Part shown: positions 37,699-47,562 of the stretch, piece by piece | Layout: every line of letters begins with the position of its first letter | Position numbering within the stretch: position 1 is the first letter of the stretch | Source: Bradyrhizobium cajani | GTDB taxonomy: Bacteria > Pseudomonadota > Alphaproteobacteria > Rhizobiales > Xanthobacteraceae | Direction: 5' to 3' | DNA length: 64,000 nt | NCBI RefSeq assembly: GCF_009759665.1 | Contig: NZ_WQNE01000006.1 | Span: 186,001 to 250,000 of the forward strand | The notes under the pieces: generated by a model | Database searches by the model: none | The model's input: the letters and a program-made list of their open reading frames with translations, nothing else | What the model was told of the DNA's origin: nothing | Position numbers and translations under genes: made by a program

Positions 37699-38395
37699 CG
37701 GAGTAGCTCGCGTTATACGTGATGTAGGCCGCTCAAGAGTGGATAAGCTGAAATCGTAGAGTCCCGGGAGGACTGGGCGAGCCGGTGATGCGTACGAAGT
37801 TAATCTCAGCGTAAGCGAGGGCGACGCCAAAGGCCTCCCCTCGCAGTTGATTGGTTTGGTCGACGCCTGATCCTAGCTTACAGCACCCCAACGAGCGGGT
37901 CGCGCGGCGGGTATTTGCGACCTCTGCTTTCGGAGACGAGCTGAACTCCTGCAATTCTTGCCGGGCACTCAAGCCGACTAGCCACGGCTTGGCCGCTCTC
38001 TCAATGTACCAGACCTTGCTACGCGCGGACGTGTCCCCCCTTGTTTCCGCCGACAATCGCAATTCGATGATCATCACGCAAGCCAAGAGCACGCTATGTT
38101 CAGATGTTGCGCGTTTCTTATATGATTTTTCGATGTATGTCATCTGCATGTCGCTATCCACCTCTTGAAGTCGTTCGCGAGCGCGTTCGAGAGGCCAAAG
38201 AATTGATTGTTGTAATGAGATGTGGAGGGCCAATGGCAACGCGTCGTTGACAGCCGAGCGATCGGAAACGCTCAAGCCTGGCGTCTGCTCCTTGGTTCAC
38301 TGCTGACCGGCGCAAATGCCGCAGAAACACATACCCCGCGCGACGAGCGGCCGGTTGAGGACGCTTGCTGGCTGAATTCTTTCGATTGGAGACTA
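37699..38395. other. intergenic region between porin and binding-protein genes
   Basis: A minus-strand frame of 180 codons (37733-38275) is the largest here, but it has no recognisable domain, and I do not call it a gene. The leader before the binding protein may carry regulatory sites. No palindrome stands out. Confidence 0.35.
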
Positions 38396-39652
38396 ATGAT
38401 GGGACGTCTGCTTGCGGTGGCTTTGTTCTCGCTGATTTCGACTGGTATAGCGAGGCCGAGCATGGTTTACGCGCTGGAACTGCGCGTGAGCTATTCGCCG
38501 GCCAATTTTTCCGCGATGTACAATGCAATCGCGGCTGAATTCACGAAAGTGCACCCGGAGATAACAATCAAGTTCGAAACGGCGAAGAGCTACGACGAAC
38601 TATTGCAAAGTACCTTGCGCGCCCAATTGATCAACGATGCGCCCGACGTCTCGCACCAGGGCCTAAATTATATACGGCTGCTGGCCGATCGTGGCCTTGC
38701 CGTACCGATCGACCGCTTTATCTCGGCCGAACCGGATTGGATCCAGCAGGGTGTTGCCGATGCCATCCGAAACATCGGATCGCCCGGCGACAAAGCTTAT
38801 GCCGTCCCTTATTCGCTAACGACGCCAGTGCTGTTCTACAATAATGCCCTTCTCGCCCGCGCTGGCGCCGACCCTGCCAAGCTCCCCACGACCTGGGACG
38901 GCATTTTCGATTTGGCAAAGAAGATCTCAAAGCTGGAGCCGAACGTCAGCGGGTTCTACATGGACTATAATGCGAATGGCGCGTGGGGCTTTGAAACACT
39001 GCTTTTTGCGCATGGCGGCAGGATGATGACCAAGGGCGAGGACGATATCGCCTTCGATCAGCGGCAAGGGCTTGCCGCTATGGCAACCGTAGCGCGCGCC
39101 GCAGATTCGGGTATGATGGACTTATCGCGTGACAACGCCCGTCAGTCCTTTGTCGGCGGCAAGATTGGTATCTACTTGACGTCCAGCAGCCTTCTCACAG
39201 ATTTCGAACAGCAAACCGATCAGCATTTCATGCTTACGATGACGCCGATCCCCTTGGCTCACGACGGCAAGACCTTGGCCGCCGGCAACGGAATGATGAT
39301 GCTAACCAAGGACCCCGCTCGGCAGGAAGCGGCCTGGAAATACATCAAGTTCGCCGCAAGCCCGCGGGCGCAGGCGATCATGGCGGCAATGACCGGCTAT
39401 ACACCAATCAACACGGCCGCGCTGTCGGATCCACAGCTACAGAAGCTTTATCGGGAAAAGCCGAACTACATCGTTCCGCTGGGGCAACTCAGTAATCTGG
39501 TGGCTTGGTATGCATTTCCCGGCGAGAACAGCACGAAGGCCGCGGCGATGATCGTGGACAAGATGCAACTGGTGTTGGGCAGTAAACTCTCGCCGCAAGC
39601 GGCGCTCGATGACGCGGCCAAGGAGGCACGCAAGCTCATTCTGAAGAAGTGA
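38396..39652 (+). CDS. ABC transporter substrate-binding protein, carbohydrate (UgpB-like) type
   Basis: The product has 418 residues. A signal peptide (GRLLAVALFSLISTGIARPS, about residues 3-22) is followed by LRVSYSPANFSAMYNAIAAE, the usual first strand of family-1 periplasmic binding proteins, and later YAVPYSLTTPVLFYNNALLA and FVGGKIGIYLTSS. It would deliver a sugar or polyol-phosphate to an ABC importer. The ATG at 38396 is chosen because the signal peptide starts there; the upstream frame is unrelated. The matching permeases and ATPase are encoded convergently at 42319-45307 rather than beside it, an unusual split. Confidence 0.85.
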   Translation: MMGRLLAVALFSLISTGIARPSMVYALELRVSYSPANFSAMYNAIAAEFTKVHPEITIKFETAKSYDELLQSTLRAQLINDAPDVSHQGLNYIRLLADRGLAVPIDRFISAEPDWIQQGVADAIRNIGSPGDKAYAVPYSLTTPVLFYNNALLARAGADPAKLPTTWDGIFDLAKKISKLEPNVSGFYMDYNANGAWGFETLLFAHGGRMMTKGEDDIAFDQRQGLAAMATVARAADSGMMDLSRDNARQSFVGGKIGIYLTSSSLLTDFEQQTDQHFMLTMTPIPLAHDGKTLAAGNGMMMLTKDPARQEAAWKYIKFAASPRAQAIMAAMTGYTPINTAALSDPQLQKLYREKPNYIVPLGQLSNLVAWYAFPGENSTKAAAMIVDKMQLVLGSKLSPQAALDDAAKEARKLILKK

Positions 39653-40012
39653 TGACGTGTACAGGCGCGCCTCCCTGGGGCGCTTGTACCGCCTATCTGA
39701 TCTTTTTTGTGGACGGCGTGTACCAGCAGCACGCCACAGTCCTTCGTTTGACGCCCATTAACCTCGGCGCCCGGCTTGGTGTGAGGAGACGAGCACCTCG
39801 TCCCTTCCGCCCCAATACGATCGAAAGATCGTCAACCATGTTTGAATTGCGTCGGTAGCGGGCCCGACTGTGATCGAACTAGTCGAGCGACCAGAGGGCC
39901 AGCTCGTGCTGGCGGACCAGCTTGAGCGACGCCTGGTGAAGCGCGCGGGCATTATCAGAAATGTGTATGAATCCAGTGAGTGAGTGCTTGGGAACGGCTG
40001 AAGGCTGTCATT
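39653..40012. other. intergenic region between convergent transport genes
   Basis: These 360 bases separate the plus-strand binding-protein gene from the minus-strand hydrolase. No gene is seen. Hairpin-forming stretches with clear T-tracts were not found. Confidence 0.35.
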
Positions 40013-41278
40013 CTATTTTGTTGGTGGTGCCGGTTGATTGCAGACGATGGCCGAGACTTCGGCCTGCAGGAATGCCATTTCAGTTGCGAGATTTGTCAGA
40101 TGACGTGTTGTTGCTTTGGCGCCGCGCTCACCTACGAAGAAGAAATGACCGCCTGATACAGTCCGCGTCAGGCGGCGTGGCAAATCTAACATGAGCAACC
40201 GCAACTGCTCCCAAAGCTGGGGAGGGAAAGTGGAAAGACCGGGGCATCCGCTAACGTAGCGCTCGAAGACGTGCTGTGCGTTCAGGAAACCCCAGGTGAG
40301 TGAATCGGTCAGCGCGTGGCGCGCATCAGAAGGCCGCGTCGGCGCTATTACACCCGTCAGCGGATGGGAACCAAAATCGAAAGTGCCAAGTTCGTCCGTC
40401 ACTTCTGCAACCGAGACGACCGCGCTGCGCGATCGCAGATATTGCGGCTCTCCGCGCAGCAGAAGCGGGGTATTTACACGATAGTCGCGTTGATAGACAT
40501 CTTCGGGGATGACCACGCGGTCGTTGTCGGCCGATTGGGCAGCAAGTTCAACACACCAATTTGCGTGACGCGTTGGTAGACCAGGCGCATCGGCCGAGAG
40601 ATCCCACAAGCCCGCCTCCGTCACCGGCTCGCCCCTCTCGAAGACGGGCACTAGGCCGGGAAACGGAGCGCTCGCAGCGAGCGAGATAAAGCCGATCGGC
40701 GGCAAACCGCCCCGGGAGAGCCCTCGACAGACTGAGCGGGCAACCCGTCCCGCCATGCTCCAGCCGGCTACAACGACCCGCCGTGGCGCCGGACACGGGG
40801 CCAAAAGGCTAAGGGTGATCGCGGTCACCGACGCCCCCCAGTCGCTCACGGTCATCTCGGGATAGAGGCGGGGAAAGATGGGATGATCACTGGGATAGGA
40901 GACCGCGAGAAGCCCCCATCCGGCCTCTCGCAGCCAGAAGTCGAGGAAGTCCCGTGGATCCGCGCCCGGGTGGCCATATGCGACCCGGGCTAGATGGCCA
41001 CCGCCAGGCAAGAAAACGACGGTTGGGTTAGTGCCGGTCGGCGGGCGCCAAAATACCACCGCAGGAAACGTGCCGCCATTCATAAACAGCTCGTTCGAAA
41101 ATAGCGCGGCCGCCGATCTTGGGGCGGGCTCTGAAATTGTCGGCGAACAGGCAACCACCAACTTCTCCAATGATGGCGCGACTTGTGGTCCGGAAAACGG
41201 CGCGCCAGTTTTGGGGTCTCGGACCGAAGGTATGCTCGTCTTCGCGGGCATAGATGAAGCGTACAGGCCGGATGGCAC
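40013..41278 (-). CDS. alpha/beta-fold hydrolase
   Basis: The product has 421 residues. The oxyanion-type PGGGH follows VVFL (87-95), the nucleophile Ser174 is in AGWSMAGRVA (G-x-S-x-A rather than G-x-S-x-G), and a late SGGHFFFVGE supplies the catalytic His. It probably hydrolyses an ester, lactone or amide in the cytoplasm; no signal peptide is seen. It lies 56 bases after a TauD-like dioxygenase and in line with an ABC importer operon, so it may act on the imported compound. Start at 41278 or the ATG at 41251; the N-terminus is uncertain. Confidence 0.7.
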   Translation of the reverse strand: MPSGLYASSMPAKTSIPSVRDPKTGAPFSGPQVAPSLEKLVVACSPTISEPAPRSAAALFSNELFMNGGTFPAVVFWRPPTGTNPTVVFLPGGGHLARVAYGHPGADPRDFLDFWLREAGWGLLAVSYPSDHPIFPRLYPEMTVSDWGASVTAITLSLLAPCPAPRRVVVAGWSMAGRVARSVCRGLSRGGLPPIGFISLAASAPFPGLVPVFERGEPVTEAGLWDLSADAPGLPTRHANWCVELAAQSADNDRVVIPEDVYQRDYRVNTPLLLRGEPQYLRSRSAVVSVAEVTDELGTFDFGSHPLTGVIAPTRPSDARHALTDSLTWGFLNAQHVFERYVSGCPGLSTFPPQLWEQLRLLMLDLPRRLTRTVSGGHFFFVGERGAKATTRHLTNLATEMAFLQAEVSAIVCNQPAPPTK

Positions 41279-41334
41279 CGCTCACCTTCACTGTGCCGCG
41301 ACTCTTTCTGCTATCACTGGACTCTCGCGACCCA

Positions 41335-42225
41335 TTAGGACGCCGACGCATACGGAATCGGAGGTTCGCCCTGCGTCGTGATATGCCACAGGACACGCCG
41401 TTCTCGAGAGTCGAACGCCTCACGTCTATGAAGCGTGTAACTGTTATCGAAAACGAAGAGATCATCGACACCTATCACCTCGCCCCATGTATCGTTATAG
41501 GCTTCGACGTATGTCCATAGCAGGTCAGAGAGCTTCTCACTCTCTGCGCTCGTCAAGCCTTCGATAACGCATTGTCGCTGGCGCGGGAGATACAAGGATG
41601 GTCTTCCACTATGGGGATTGAGGCGCACGAGCGGAAAGCTGGGCCCTATATGCCGACGATCGGCCCCTACGGGGAGTGTTGCAATTTGCTCGGCATATTC
41701 AGGAGCGAAGTTATACTGCGAATAATGGATGCAACTCAGTCGGCTCAGATAGGATGTCAAGCAGCGAGGCAGGCGATCATGGACATCGGAGAGGTTCATG
41801 AAAAATGTCTTCGGCGGATTTGTCCTGGGCGACTCGCGTCCGTACAAGAACGTCAACTTGACCGGCTGTGGCAGATAGGTGCCATCGGTGTGCCAGTAAT
41901 TCTCAGAGGAACCACCGTCACCGATCGGGCGGCCATCATCATTCGCTACGTTCGAGACGACCTTTATTTCAGGATGGCCAGGCAAATGCGCGCTATTTGA
42001 CGCTGCGGCGCGCTTCAGCGTCTTTGTATGGCCGAAGGCTGACGCAAGCCTGACGAATTCGCTTGGTGACAGATGCTGACCACGAAAGCGAAGCAAAAGG
42101 TGCGTTTCAAGCGCTTCGCGAAGCGCAGCGACAACGGCGGCGTCTTTCGATTCCGCCAATCTGCGGAGATCAACGTTGGCGACATCCGCGCCGATCGCAG
42201 AAGAAAGCTTTGTTATTGTGAACAT
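41335..42225 (-). CDS. TauD/TfdA-family Fe(II)/2-oxoglutarate dioxygenase
   Basis: The product has 296 residues. The iron triad is visible: His-Thr-Asp in NYWHTDGTY (about 110-118) and a distal His in TLHRREAFDSRERRVLWHIT near the C-terminus, with Arg residues for 2-oxoglutarate. Such enzymes hydroxylate substrates such as taurine, sulfonates, carnitine-type amines or aryloxyacids. AAGGAA precedes the ATG at 42225; an in-frame ATG at 42252 is less likely. It follows the permease gene by 93 bases on the same strand, so it is probably in the transporter operon and oxidises the imported compound. Confidence 0.85.
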   Translation of the reverse strand: MFTITKLSSAIGADVANVDLRRLAESKDAAVVAALREALETHLLLRFRGQHLSPSEFVRLASAFGHTKTLKRAAASNSAHLPGHPEIKVVSNVANDDGRPIGDGGSSENYWHTDGTYLPQPVKLTFLYGRESPRTNPPKTFFMNLSDVHDRLPRCLTSYLSRLSCIHYSQYNFAPEYAEQIATLPVGADRRHIGPSFPLVRLNPHSGRPSLYLPRQRQCVIEGLTSAESEKLSDLLWTYVEAYNDTWGEVIGVDDLFVFDNSYTLHRREAFDSRERRVLWHITTQGEPPIPYASAS

Positions 42226-42318
42226 CGGAGTTCCTTTTCCAACTATAACCATTCCAGCGCTTGCTCGGGCAATGCCTGTGCATGCGACGAGAGGAGACTT
42301 TCGATCGCCTCGGCTCGC

Positions 42319-43170
42319 CTATTGTTTGACGGCCCCTCCGGTCAGTCCCTCGACAAACCAACGTTGGGCTGCAAGGAAGGCGATGGTGAGCGGGAGGACC
42401 ACAAGAGTGGATGCGGCCATCAGAGGACCGTAGTCGCTGCCGGCCTCCTCGTTCTTGAAGACCAGAATACCCAGCGGCGGCGGCATCAGAGACTGATCAC
42501 GTACGGCGATCAGTGGCCAGAACAGGTCATTCCAGTGCCCGACCACCGAGAAGATTGCAAAGGCGATGACAGCCGGTAGTGCCATTGGCACCATGACCTT
42601 CCAGACGATAGCGAGTTCAGAGAGACCGTCGAGACGGGCAGCGTGCACGACGTCATCCGGAATGGTCTTGAAAAACTGCCGAAACAGAAAGATGCCGAAG
42701 GGTGAGACGACATAAGGAAGAATCAGCGCGGCGTAAGTGTTGAGGATGGCGAGCTTGTACCCGAGGATGAATAGCGGCAGCGAAAGCACTTGGTGCGGGA
42801 GGATCAGACCGGCAAGCACCATGCCGAAAACGAGGTCGCGACCGAAAAATCGCAGTTTTGCAAGCGCGTAGGCGCAAGGAGCGCAGAGGAGAATTTGCAG
42901 CGCCAGGATCAGACCGCATACCATCAGGCCGTTGCCCATGTAGCGGAGCAGCGGCGCTTCAGACAGTGCTTTTTCATAGTTTTCGATGCCGTAGAATTGC
43001 ACGGGCCAAACGGAGAAGGACGCGTGGAATATCTCGCCCGGCGCTTTGATCGAGAGTGAGATCATCCACAGGAAGGGAATGAGTATCAACGCTCCCGTGA
43101 CGAGTAACACGACATGGCGAAGAATCCGGGCAAGCGCGGAAAAGCCTTTGACGGAAGCAACCGCGCTCAT
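42319..43170 (-). CDS. ABC transporter permease, MalG/UgpE type
   Basis: The product has 283 residues with six predicted membrane helices. The EAA loop interacting with the ATPase is visible as DDVVHAARLDGLSELAIVWK (about residues 180-199). These inner-membrane subunits form half of the pore of CUT1 sugar importers. Its ATG overlaps the stop of the preceding permease gene (ATGA), so the two subunits are translated together. Confidence 0.88.
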   Translation of the reverse strand: MSAVASVKGFSALARILRHVVLLVTGALILIPFLWMISLSIKAPGEIFHASFSVWPVQFYGIENYEKALSEAPLLRYMGNGLMVCGLILALQILLCAPCAYALAKLRFFGRDLVFGMVLAGLILPHQVLSLPLFILGYKLAILNTYAALILPYVVSPFGIFLFRQFFKTIPDDVVHAARLDGLSELAIVWKVMVPMALPAVIAFAIFSVVGHWNDLFWPLIAVRDQSLMPPPLGILVFKNEEAGSDYGPLMAASTLVVLPLTIAFLAAQRWFVEGLTGGAVKQ

Positions 43171-44132
43171 TGGTAATGCACCTTTCTATCCATGACGATG
43201 GCGTTGATCAGCGTGAGAGTTCCGACCATGGCGAGAAAGACGACGGCGATGGCGGCGCCATATCCGGTGCGCAGATACTCAAAACTCTCTCGATAGAGCG
43301 TGTAGAGCAGTACTTCGGAGGCGTCTCCAGGGCCGCCCTGCGTCAGTACCTTCACCGCGTCGAAGCATTCCAAGGCCCGCAGTGCCACGACAATGACAAC
43401 GAACATCGAGACCGGCCCGAGCAAGGGCAGAGTGACGGTGCGCAGCCGGTCAATCCATAAGTCGGCACCATCGACGTCGGCTGCATCGTAGAGATCTCGT
43501 GGGATGCTTTTGAGCCCCGCGAGAAACAAAACCATCGCATAGCCGAGATTTTGCCAAATCCCGATAGCGCCCAACACTGGGAGGACGGTATTTTCATTGC
43601 GCAGCCAGTTAGCGGCCGGAAGGCCGACGGCGACCAACATCTGGTTCACAAGGCCTATCGTGGGATGCAGCAGCGCCTCCCAGACAATGGCCATACTCGT
43701 GACCGTCGCCATAAACGGCAGGAAATGGACGGCCCGATAGAACGAGCGGCAGGATTTTCCGCCTTCGATTAGAAGTGCAACGGTAAGGCCGCCAAGCAAC
43801 GTACCCGGCACGACGATCAGAACATAGACAGCGGTGTTTGCGACGGAGGCCCTAAAGGTGGCGTCCGCGAACGCCTCGCGGTAGTTGGCGAGGCCGATGA
43901 AGGATAAAGAGCCCGCCCCGAGCTGCCAATCGGTCAGCGCGATGAAAAACACGCCAACAACCGGCAGCAAGAACAGCACCAGCAGAAAGAAGACCGCAGG
44001 GCCAGCCAGCCCGTATCCTACGAGTGCCATCACAAAGGCTTGCCGACGGGCCAGAGAGACCCCAAGACATGACGCTGCACGCCGCGTTAAGCACCGATTA
44101 TAAGCGTTGGAAAAAGCACGAGGCTCGCTCAT
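43167..44132 (-). CDS. ABC transporter permease, MalF/UgpA type
   Basis: The product has 321 residues with six or more membrane helices and an EAA-type motif (IPRDLYDAADVDGADLWIDR). It pairs with the MalG-type subunit encoded next. The start at 44132 overlaps the ATPase stop as ATGA; the upstream in-frame ATG at 44168 would lie inside the ATPase gene and is not needed. It belongs to the CUT1 group, which imports oligosaccharides, polyols and glycerol-phosphate compounds. Confidence 0.88.
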   Translation of the reverse strand: MSEPRAFSNAYNRCLTRRAASCLGVSLARRQAFVMALVGYGLAGPAVFFLLVLFLLPVVGVFFIALTDWQLGAGSLSFIGLANYREAFADATFRASVANTAVYVLIVVPGTLLGGLTVALLIEGGKSCRSFYRAVHFLPFMATVTSMAIVWEALLHPTIGLVNQMLVAVGLPAANWLRNENTVLPVLGAIGIWQNLGYAMVLFLAGLKSIPRDLYDAADVDGADLWIDRLRTVTLPLLGPVSMFVVIVVALRALECFDAVKVLTQGGPGDASEVLLYTLYRESFEYLRTGYGAAIAVVFLAMVGTLTLINAIVMDRKVHYQ

Positions 44133-45307
44133 CCCACCGCCTCGCGGAACGGAGCGACGTGTCTGCAAACAGGATCCGCTTCCCGCCGTAAGCGCCGTCC
44201 ATCCCGTGTAAACAGAAGAATGCGATCCGGTCTCGCGCCGACATGCAAGATCTGGCCGGGCGCGATATGCGGCGCCCGCTCGGGCAGCAGCCTTGCGATC
44301 AACGGCTGATCGATGCCGGCAAGATCGAGATGTACGAAGAGATCTGATCCCATGTGCTCGACCATTCGCACCGAACCCGTCAGCACTCCCTGGCCGGCGT
44401 GGGCTACGAAATAAAGAGCCTCCGGACGGATGCCGAGCAAGAGCGGCGTGCCTGCCAGCGCATCGGCTTCGATCGGGATCGTCGAACCAGCCACGTCGAT
44501 CAGGCCGCGTTCGCGCATCACGCCATCAAGCAGGTTGATCTTGGGCGACCCGATGAATTCGGCAACGCGGCGATTGTCTGGATCGGAATAGATGCTTTGT
44601 GGTGGTGCAACCTGCAACAACTCACCGTCGAGCATCACCGCCACTCGGTCCGAAAGGGTCATGGCCTCGGCCTGATCATGCGTCACATAGACGAAGGTGA
44701 CCCCGAGCCGTTGGTGCAGTTCCTTGATCTCGGCGCGCATCTGCACGCGCAGTTTGGCGTCGAGATTGGATAGGGGCTCGTCCATTAGGAAAACAGCTGG
44801 ATGGCGCACCATCGCCCGAGCAACCGCGACGCGTTGGCGCTGGCCGCCCGAAAGTTGCCCGGGTTTGCGCGACAACAAGTCGCCGATCCCGAGGGACTTA
44901 GCCGTACGGGAGACTTCCACGCCGATGTCCTCCGCGATCTGCGCCGTTGTTGGCAGAAGACGGCCGAGAAGGGGGAGCCTCTGTAAGGCAGAGAGCCGAC
45001 GCATCCGCAACGGCAGCGCGATATTCGACGCGACACTCATATGGGGATAGAGTGCATAGGACTGGAACACCATTGCGATATCCCGCCGCTTTGGCCGCAC
45101 TCCGTCCACGACGCGCTCGCCGATCGAGACGGAGCCGGCGTCCTGCGCCTCAAGTCCGGCCAGAATGCGGAGCAGCGTCGACTTGCCACAGCCCGATGGC
45201 CCCAACAGCGTCAGGAATTCACCATCGGCTATCGCCAGCGAGACGCTGCGCAGGACCGGCGCCTGACCGTAGTCCTTACTGATACTTTTGATCAAAACCG
45301 ATGCCAT
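44129..45307 (-). CDS. ABC transporter ATPase, UgpC/MalK type
   Basis: The product has 392 residues. Walker A is GPSGCGKST, the signature LSGGQRQRVAVARA, Walker B VFLMDEPLSNLDAKL, and the switch His lies in YVTHDQAEAMTL. A C-terminal OB-fold regulatory domain (about 240-390) is typical of UgpC/MalK. The ATG at 45307 follows GAGGAAG. Sequence immediately upstream of this gene is duplicated near 55905. It is the first gene of a probable five-gene operon with two permeases, dioxygenase and hydrolase. Confidence 0.9.
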   Translation of the reverse strand: MASVLIKSISKDYGQAPVLRSVSLAIADGEFLTLLGPSGCGKSTLLRILAGLEAQDAGSVSIGERVVDGVRPKRRDIAMVFQSYALYPHMSVASNIALPLRMRRLSALQRLPLLGRLLPTTAQIAEDIGVEVSRTAKSLGIGDLLSRKPGQLSGGQRQRVAVARAMVRHPAVFLMDEPLSNLDAKLRVQMRAEIKELHQRLGVTFVYVTHDQAEAMTLSDRVAVMLDGELLQVAPPQSIYSDPDNRRVAEFIGSPKINLLDGVMRERGLIDVAGSTIPIEADALAGTPLLLGIRPEALYFVAHAGQGVLTGSVRMVEHMGSDLFVHLDLAGIDQPLIARLLPERAPHIAPGQILHVGARPDRILLFTRDGRRLRREADPVCRHVAPFREAVG

Positions 45308-45309
45308 CG

Positions 45310-46361
45310 CATCACTTCCTCGCTGGCATGAAACTCTTTGCGCAAGCTGAGGACCTTGAAAACCCATCGTGCTACAGCTGGATGACAGGTATCGAATAAG
45401 TCGATGGAAGACCCTGCAATATGCGATAGCTGCGGTACTGCGGGGCTAAACAGCGTGACCCTAAGCAGCGGCGCCGAGATCGCTTGACAACGAACCGCCC
45501 GCAGCGAGCGAGCCTTGGCACTGCTTTCTTAATGGCCGCCGCGCAACTTATCCGTCGTGAAGCGGAAACAGCTTCAAGTCCTGTTGTTCGTTTCGATTTC
45601 GACCAGAGAATGCACGCCTGCGCGGCATCGAACGTACAAAGCGCCGTGCCAGTCGCTCCGCTGGTGAAGCGGGGCCGCGAAACGCCGTCGTCTTCGGCGA
45701 TGCGACGCAAGGCATCGCAACTTGCGATCGTTTCACCCAACAAACACGAATGTCTGTTTTGTTCGCCACTTTGCCAACGAGTAAAAACCGTCAACAATTT
45801 TGCGTCAAACTTCAGGTGCTTCCATTGTCTCTCGTTGCAGATCGGCTCAAGGCTTGTCCGTTCCTCCGAAGCCGAGGCCATGTGCCGCGCGAGCCGCCAA
45901 GCTACGCGAACAAGGCGGGGACGTGATCACACTCGGTCAGGGCGAACCCGATACTTGCTGCCTGCGAGGCCGGCATCTGCCGCAATCCACGACGGGCCGA
46001 CGAAAAGCAGCGCGCTCGCAGGGAGCAGGCAGCTACGCCGGCCAGTCAGCGAGACTTCAGTCGCGGTCACGGGCTCAATTCCAGTATCGATCAGACCACG
46101 TTGTTTTTGGCGGCGCGAAGCAGGTCTGTTCATCGCGAACTTTGCAAGTCTTAAGACCGGAGCAACGGCGGTTCGGAGGCCGACGCAATGACTGGCTGGT
46201 GCGTTCTGTATGGCGTAGGACCTTTGACTTTGGTCGAGGCCATCAATCTCGTCCAGAGCCGAACCTTTTCCCACAGGGGCGCGATCGCACAATATGCAGC
46301 TGTCGAGGCGCTGTCTGGCGTCAGGGGTCATCTGAGGCAATTCGCGCGCGTTCCGCAAGGC
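45310..46361 (+). repeat. segmental duplication D2, copy A left part
   Basis: From the upstream edge of the ABC ATPase gene (ACTTCCTCGCTGGCATGAAA at 45313-45332) this sequence matches 55907-56955 base by base with scattered changes, including an aminotransferase remnant. The match breaks near 46362, where about 1.2 kb with a PEP-mutase-like gene is inserted, and resumes at about 47563. Confidence 0.7.
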
Positions 46362-46365
46362 TGCG
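45830..46365 (+). pseudogene. aspartate aminotransferase remnant, copy A
   Basis: An N-terminal fragment LREQGGDVITLGQGEPD, then fragments equivalent to GAKQV and FASLKTGAT, then a C-terminal part MTGWCVLYGVG...LVEAINLVQS and AIAQYAAVEALSGV match the order of class I aspartate aminotransferases. The middle of the enzyme, including the PLP-lysine region, is missing at GACGCAATGACTGGCTGG (46184-46201), and frames shift several times. The same deletion occurs in copy B at 56396-57000. Confidence 0.65.
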
Positions 46366-46659
46366 AACTCGTGATCACTAAGCTGAAGCAGGCGGAAGGA
46401 CCATCGCCTTACCTGTCGCATTCCTACGCTTCTTCCTCCTGCGCCCGTCTGATCGGAAAACGCACGACAGATGTTAAGGGTGACACTGACAGCCATGTTC
46501 GCCATGTATCTTCTCGATGCATTTGCGTCACCTGGTGCCCCGGCGGCTTCCTGGCCTCGCCTTACATTCGCATCTCTCATGCTTCCTCGCTTGAGGATCT
46601 CACCTGCGCCTGCGATCTGATCATCACCGCTTGTGCCGCCCTACCTTGAAAGACTTCAG

Positions 46660-47532
46660 ATGTCCCCTGCCAAATGCCTGCGCGCCCGGATGGCCGAAAG
46701 CGGTCTTGTCCACATTATGGCAGCTCATAGCCCGCTTTCAGCGATCCTCGCGGAGGAAGCCGGCTTCGATGGGCTGTGGGCCTCCGGTTTCGAGCTTTCC
46801 GCACTTTACGGCTTGGCTGACATGAGCCTGATCTCGATGGCACAGCATCTGGATATGCTGCGAGCAATCGCCGGGCGCACGACGATACCGATCGTGGCCG
46901 ACATCGACACAGGCTATGGCAACGCGATCAATGTCATGCATGCGACTGGCGAATATGAAAGGGCCGGTGCCAGCGCCGTTGTCATCGAGGACAAGACATT
47001 CCCCAAGGTTACGAGCCTTGCTGCGGACGGCCGACAGCAACTCCTACGCGTCGAGGAATTTTTGGGCAAGATCGAGGCTGCTCTTGCCACAAGACGAGAT
47101 CCAAATTTTCTTGTGATCGCGAGAACCGAAGCGCTCATCGCCGGCCTTGGCGAAGCTGAAGCCTTAGACCGCGCCCAGGCATATGTGAAGGCTGGTGCGG
47201 ACATGATCCTGATCCATTCAAAGAAGAACGATCCTGGCGAGATCGAAAGCTTTTCCCGCGCCTGGACCGGTTCAGTGCCGCTGGCCATTGTGCCAAATGC
47301 TTATCCGGACCTGGATGCTCGTCGGGTCAAGGAGTTAGGTAACGTCCAGATGATGATCTATGGCAATTACGGTATCCGGGCTTCAAGCACGGCCTTGAGG
47401 GACACCTTCCGGCGCATCATCGCTGATGGCGGCGTCCAGAACGTCCACAAGAATATTGTACCGGTAGAGGAAATCTTCAGACTCCAGAGAATGGGCGAGG
47501 TTAAGGCAGCTGAAACGCGCTTTCTGCGCTGA
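46660..47532 (+). CDS. PEP mutase/isocitrate lyase superfamily enzyme
   Basis: The product has 290 residues. It keeps Trp40 and Ser42 (LWASG), Asp54, Asp81/Asp83 in ADIDTGYGN, EDK at 110-112 and Lys116, but the loop reads EDKTFPKVTS: Thr118 replaces the Asn of the PEP-mutase signature. An Arg (VIARTEALI) and His (ILIHSKK) complete the site. It is therefore a relative that may be a mutase, a phosphonopyruvate hydrolase or a C-C lyase. The ATG at 46660 is chosen over a GTG at 46633 because the domain starts there and GAAAGA lies upstream. It sits inside duplicated DNA whose other copy lacks it, indicating insertion. Confidence 0.8.
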   Translation: MSPAKCLRARMAESGLVHIMAAHSPLSAILAEEAGFDGLWASGFELSALYGLADMSLISMAQHLDMLRAIAGRTTIPIVADIDTGYGNAINVMHATGEYERAGASAVVIEDKTFPKVTSLAADGRQQLLRVEEFLGKIEAALATRRDPNFLVIARTEALIAGLGEAEALDRAQAYVKAGADMILIHSKKNDPGEIESFSRAWTGSVPLAIVPNAYPDLDARRVKELGNVQMMIYGNYGIRASSTALRDTFRRIIADGGVQNVHKNIVPVEEIFRLQRMGEVKAAETRFLR

Positions 47533-47562
47533 TGCAGGGCTGAAGGCTCCTCGAAATTGCCT

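Noticed and set aside
37733..38275. Minus-strand frame of 180 codons between the porin and binding-protein genes
   Set aside because: No recognisable domain and no clear ribosome binding site. It could be a decayed gene, but I cannot support it.
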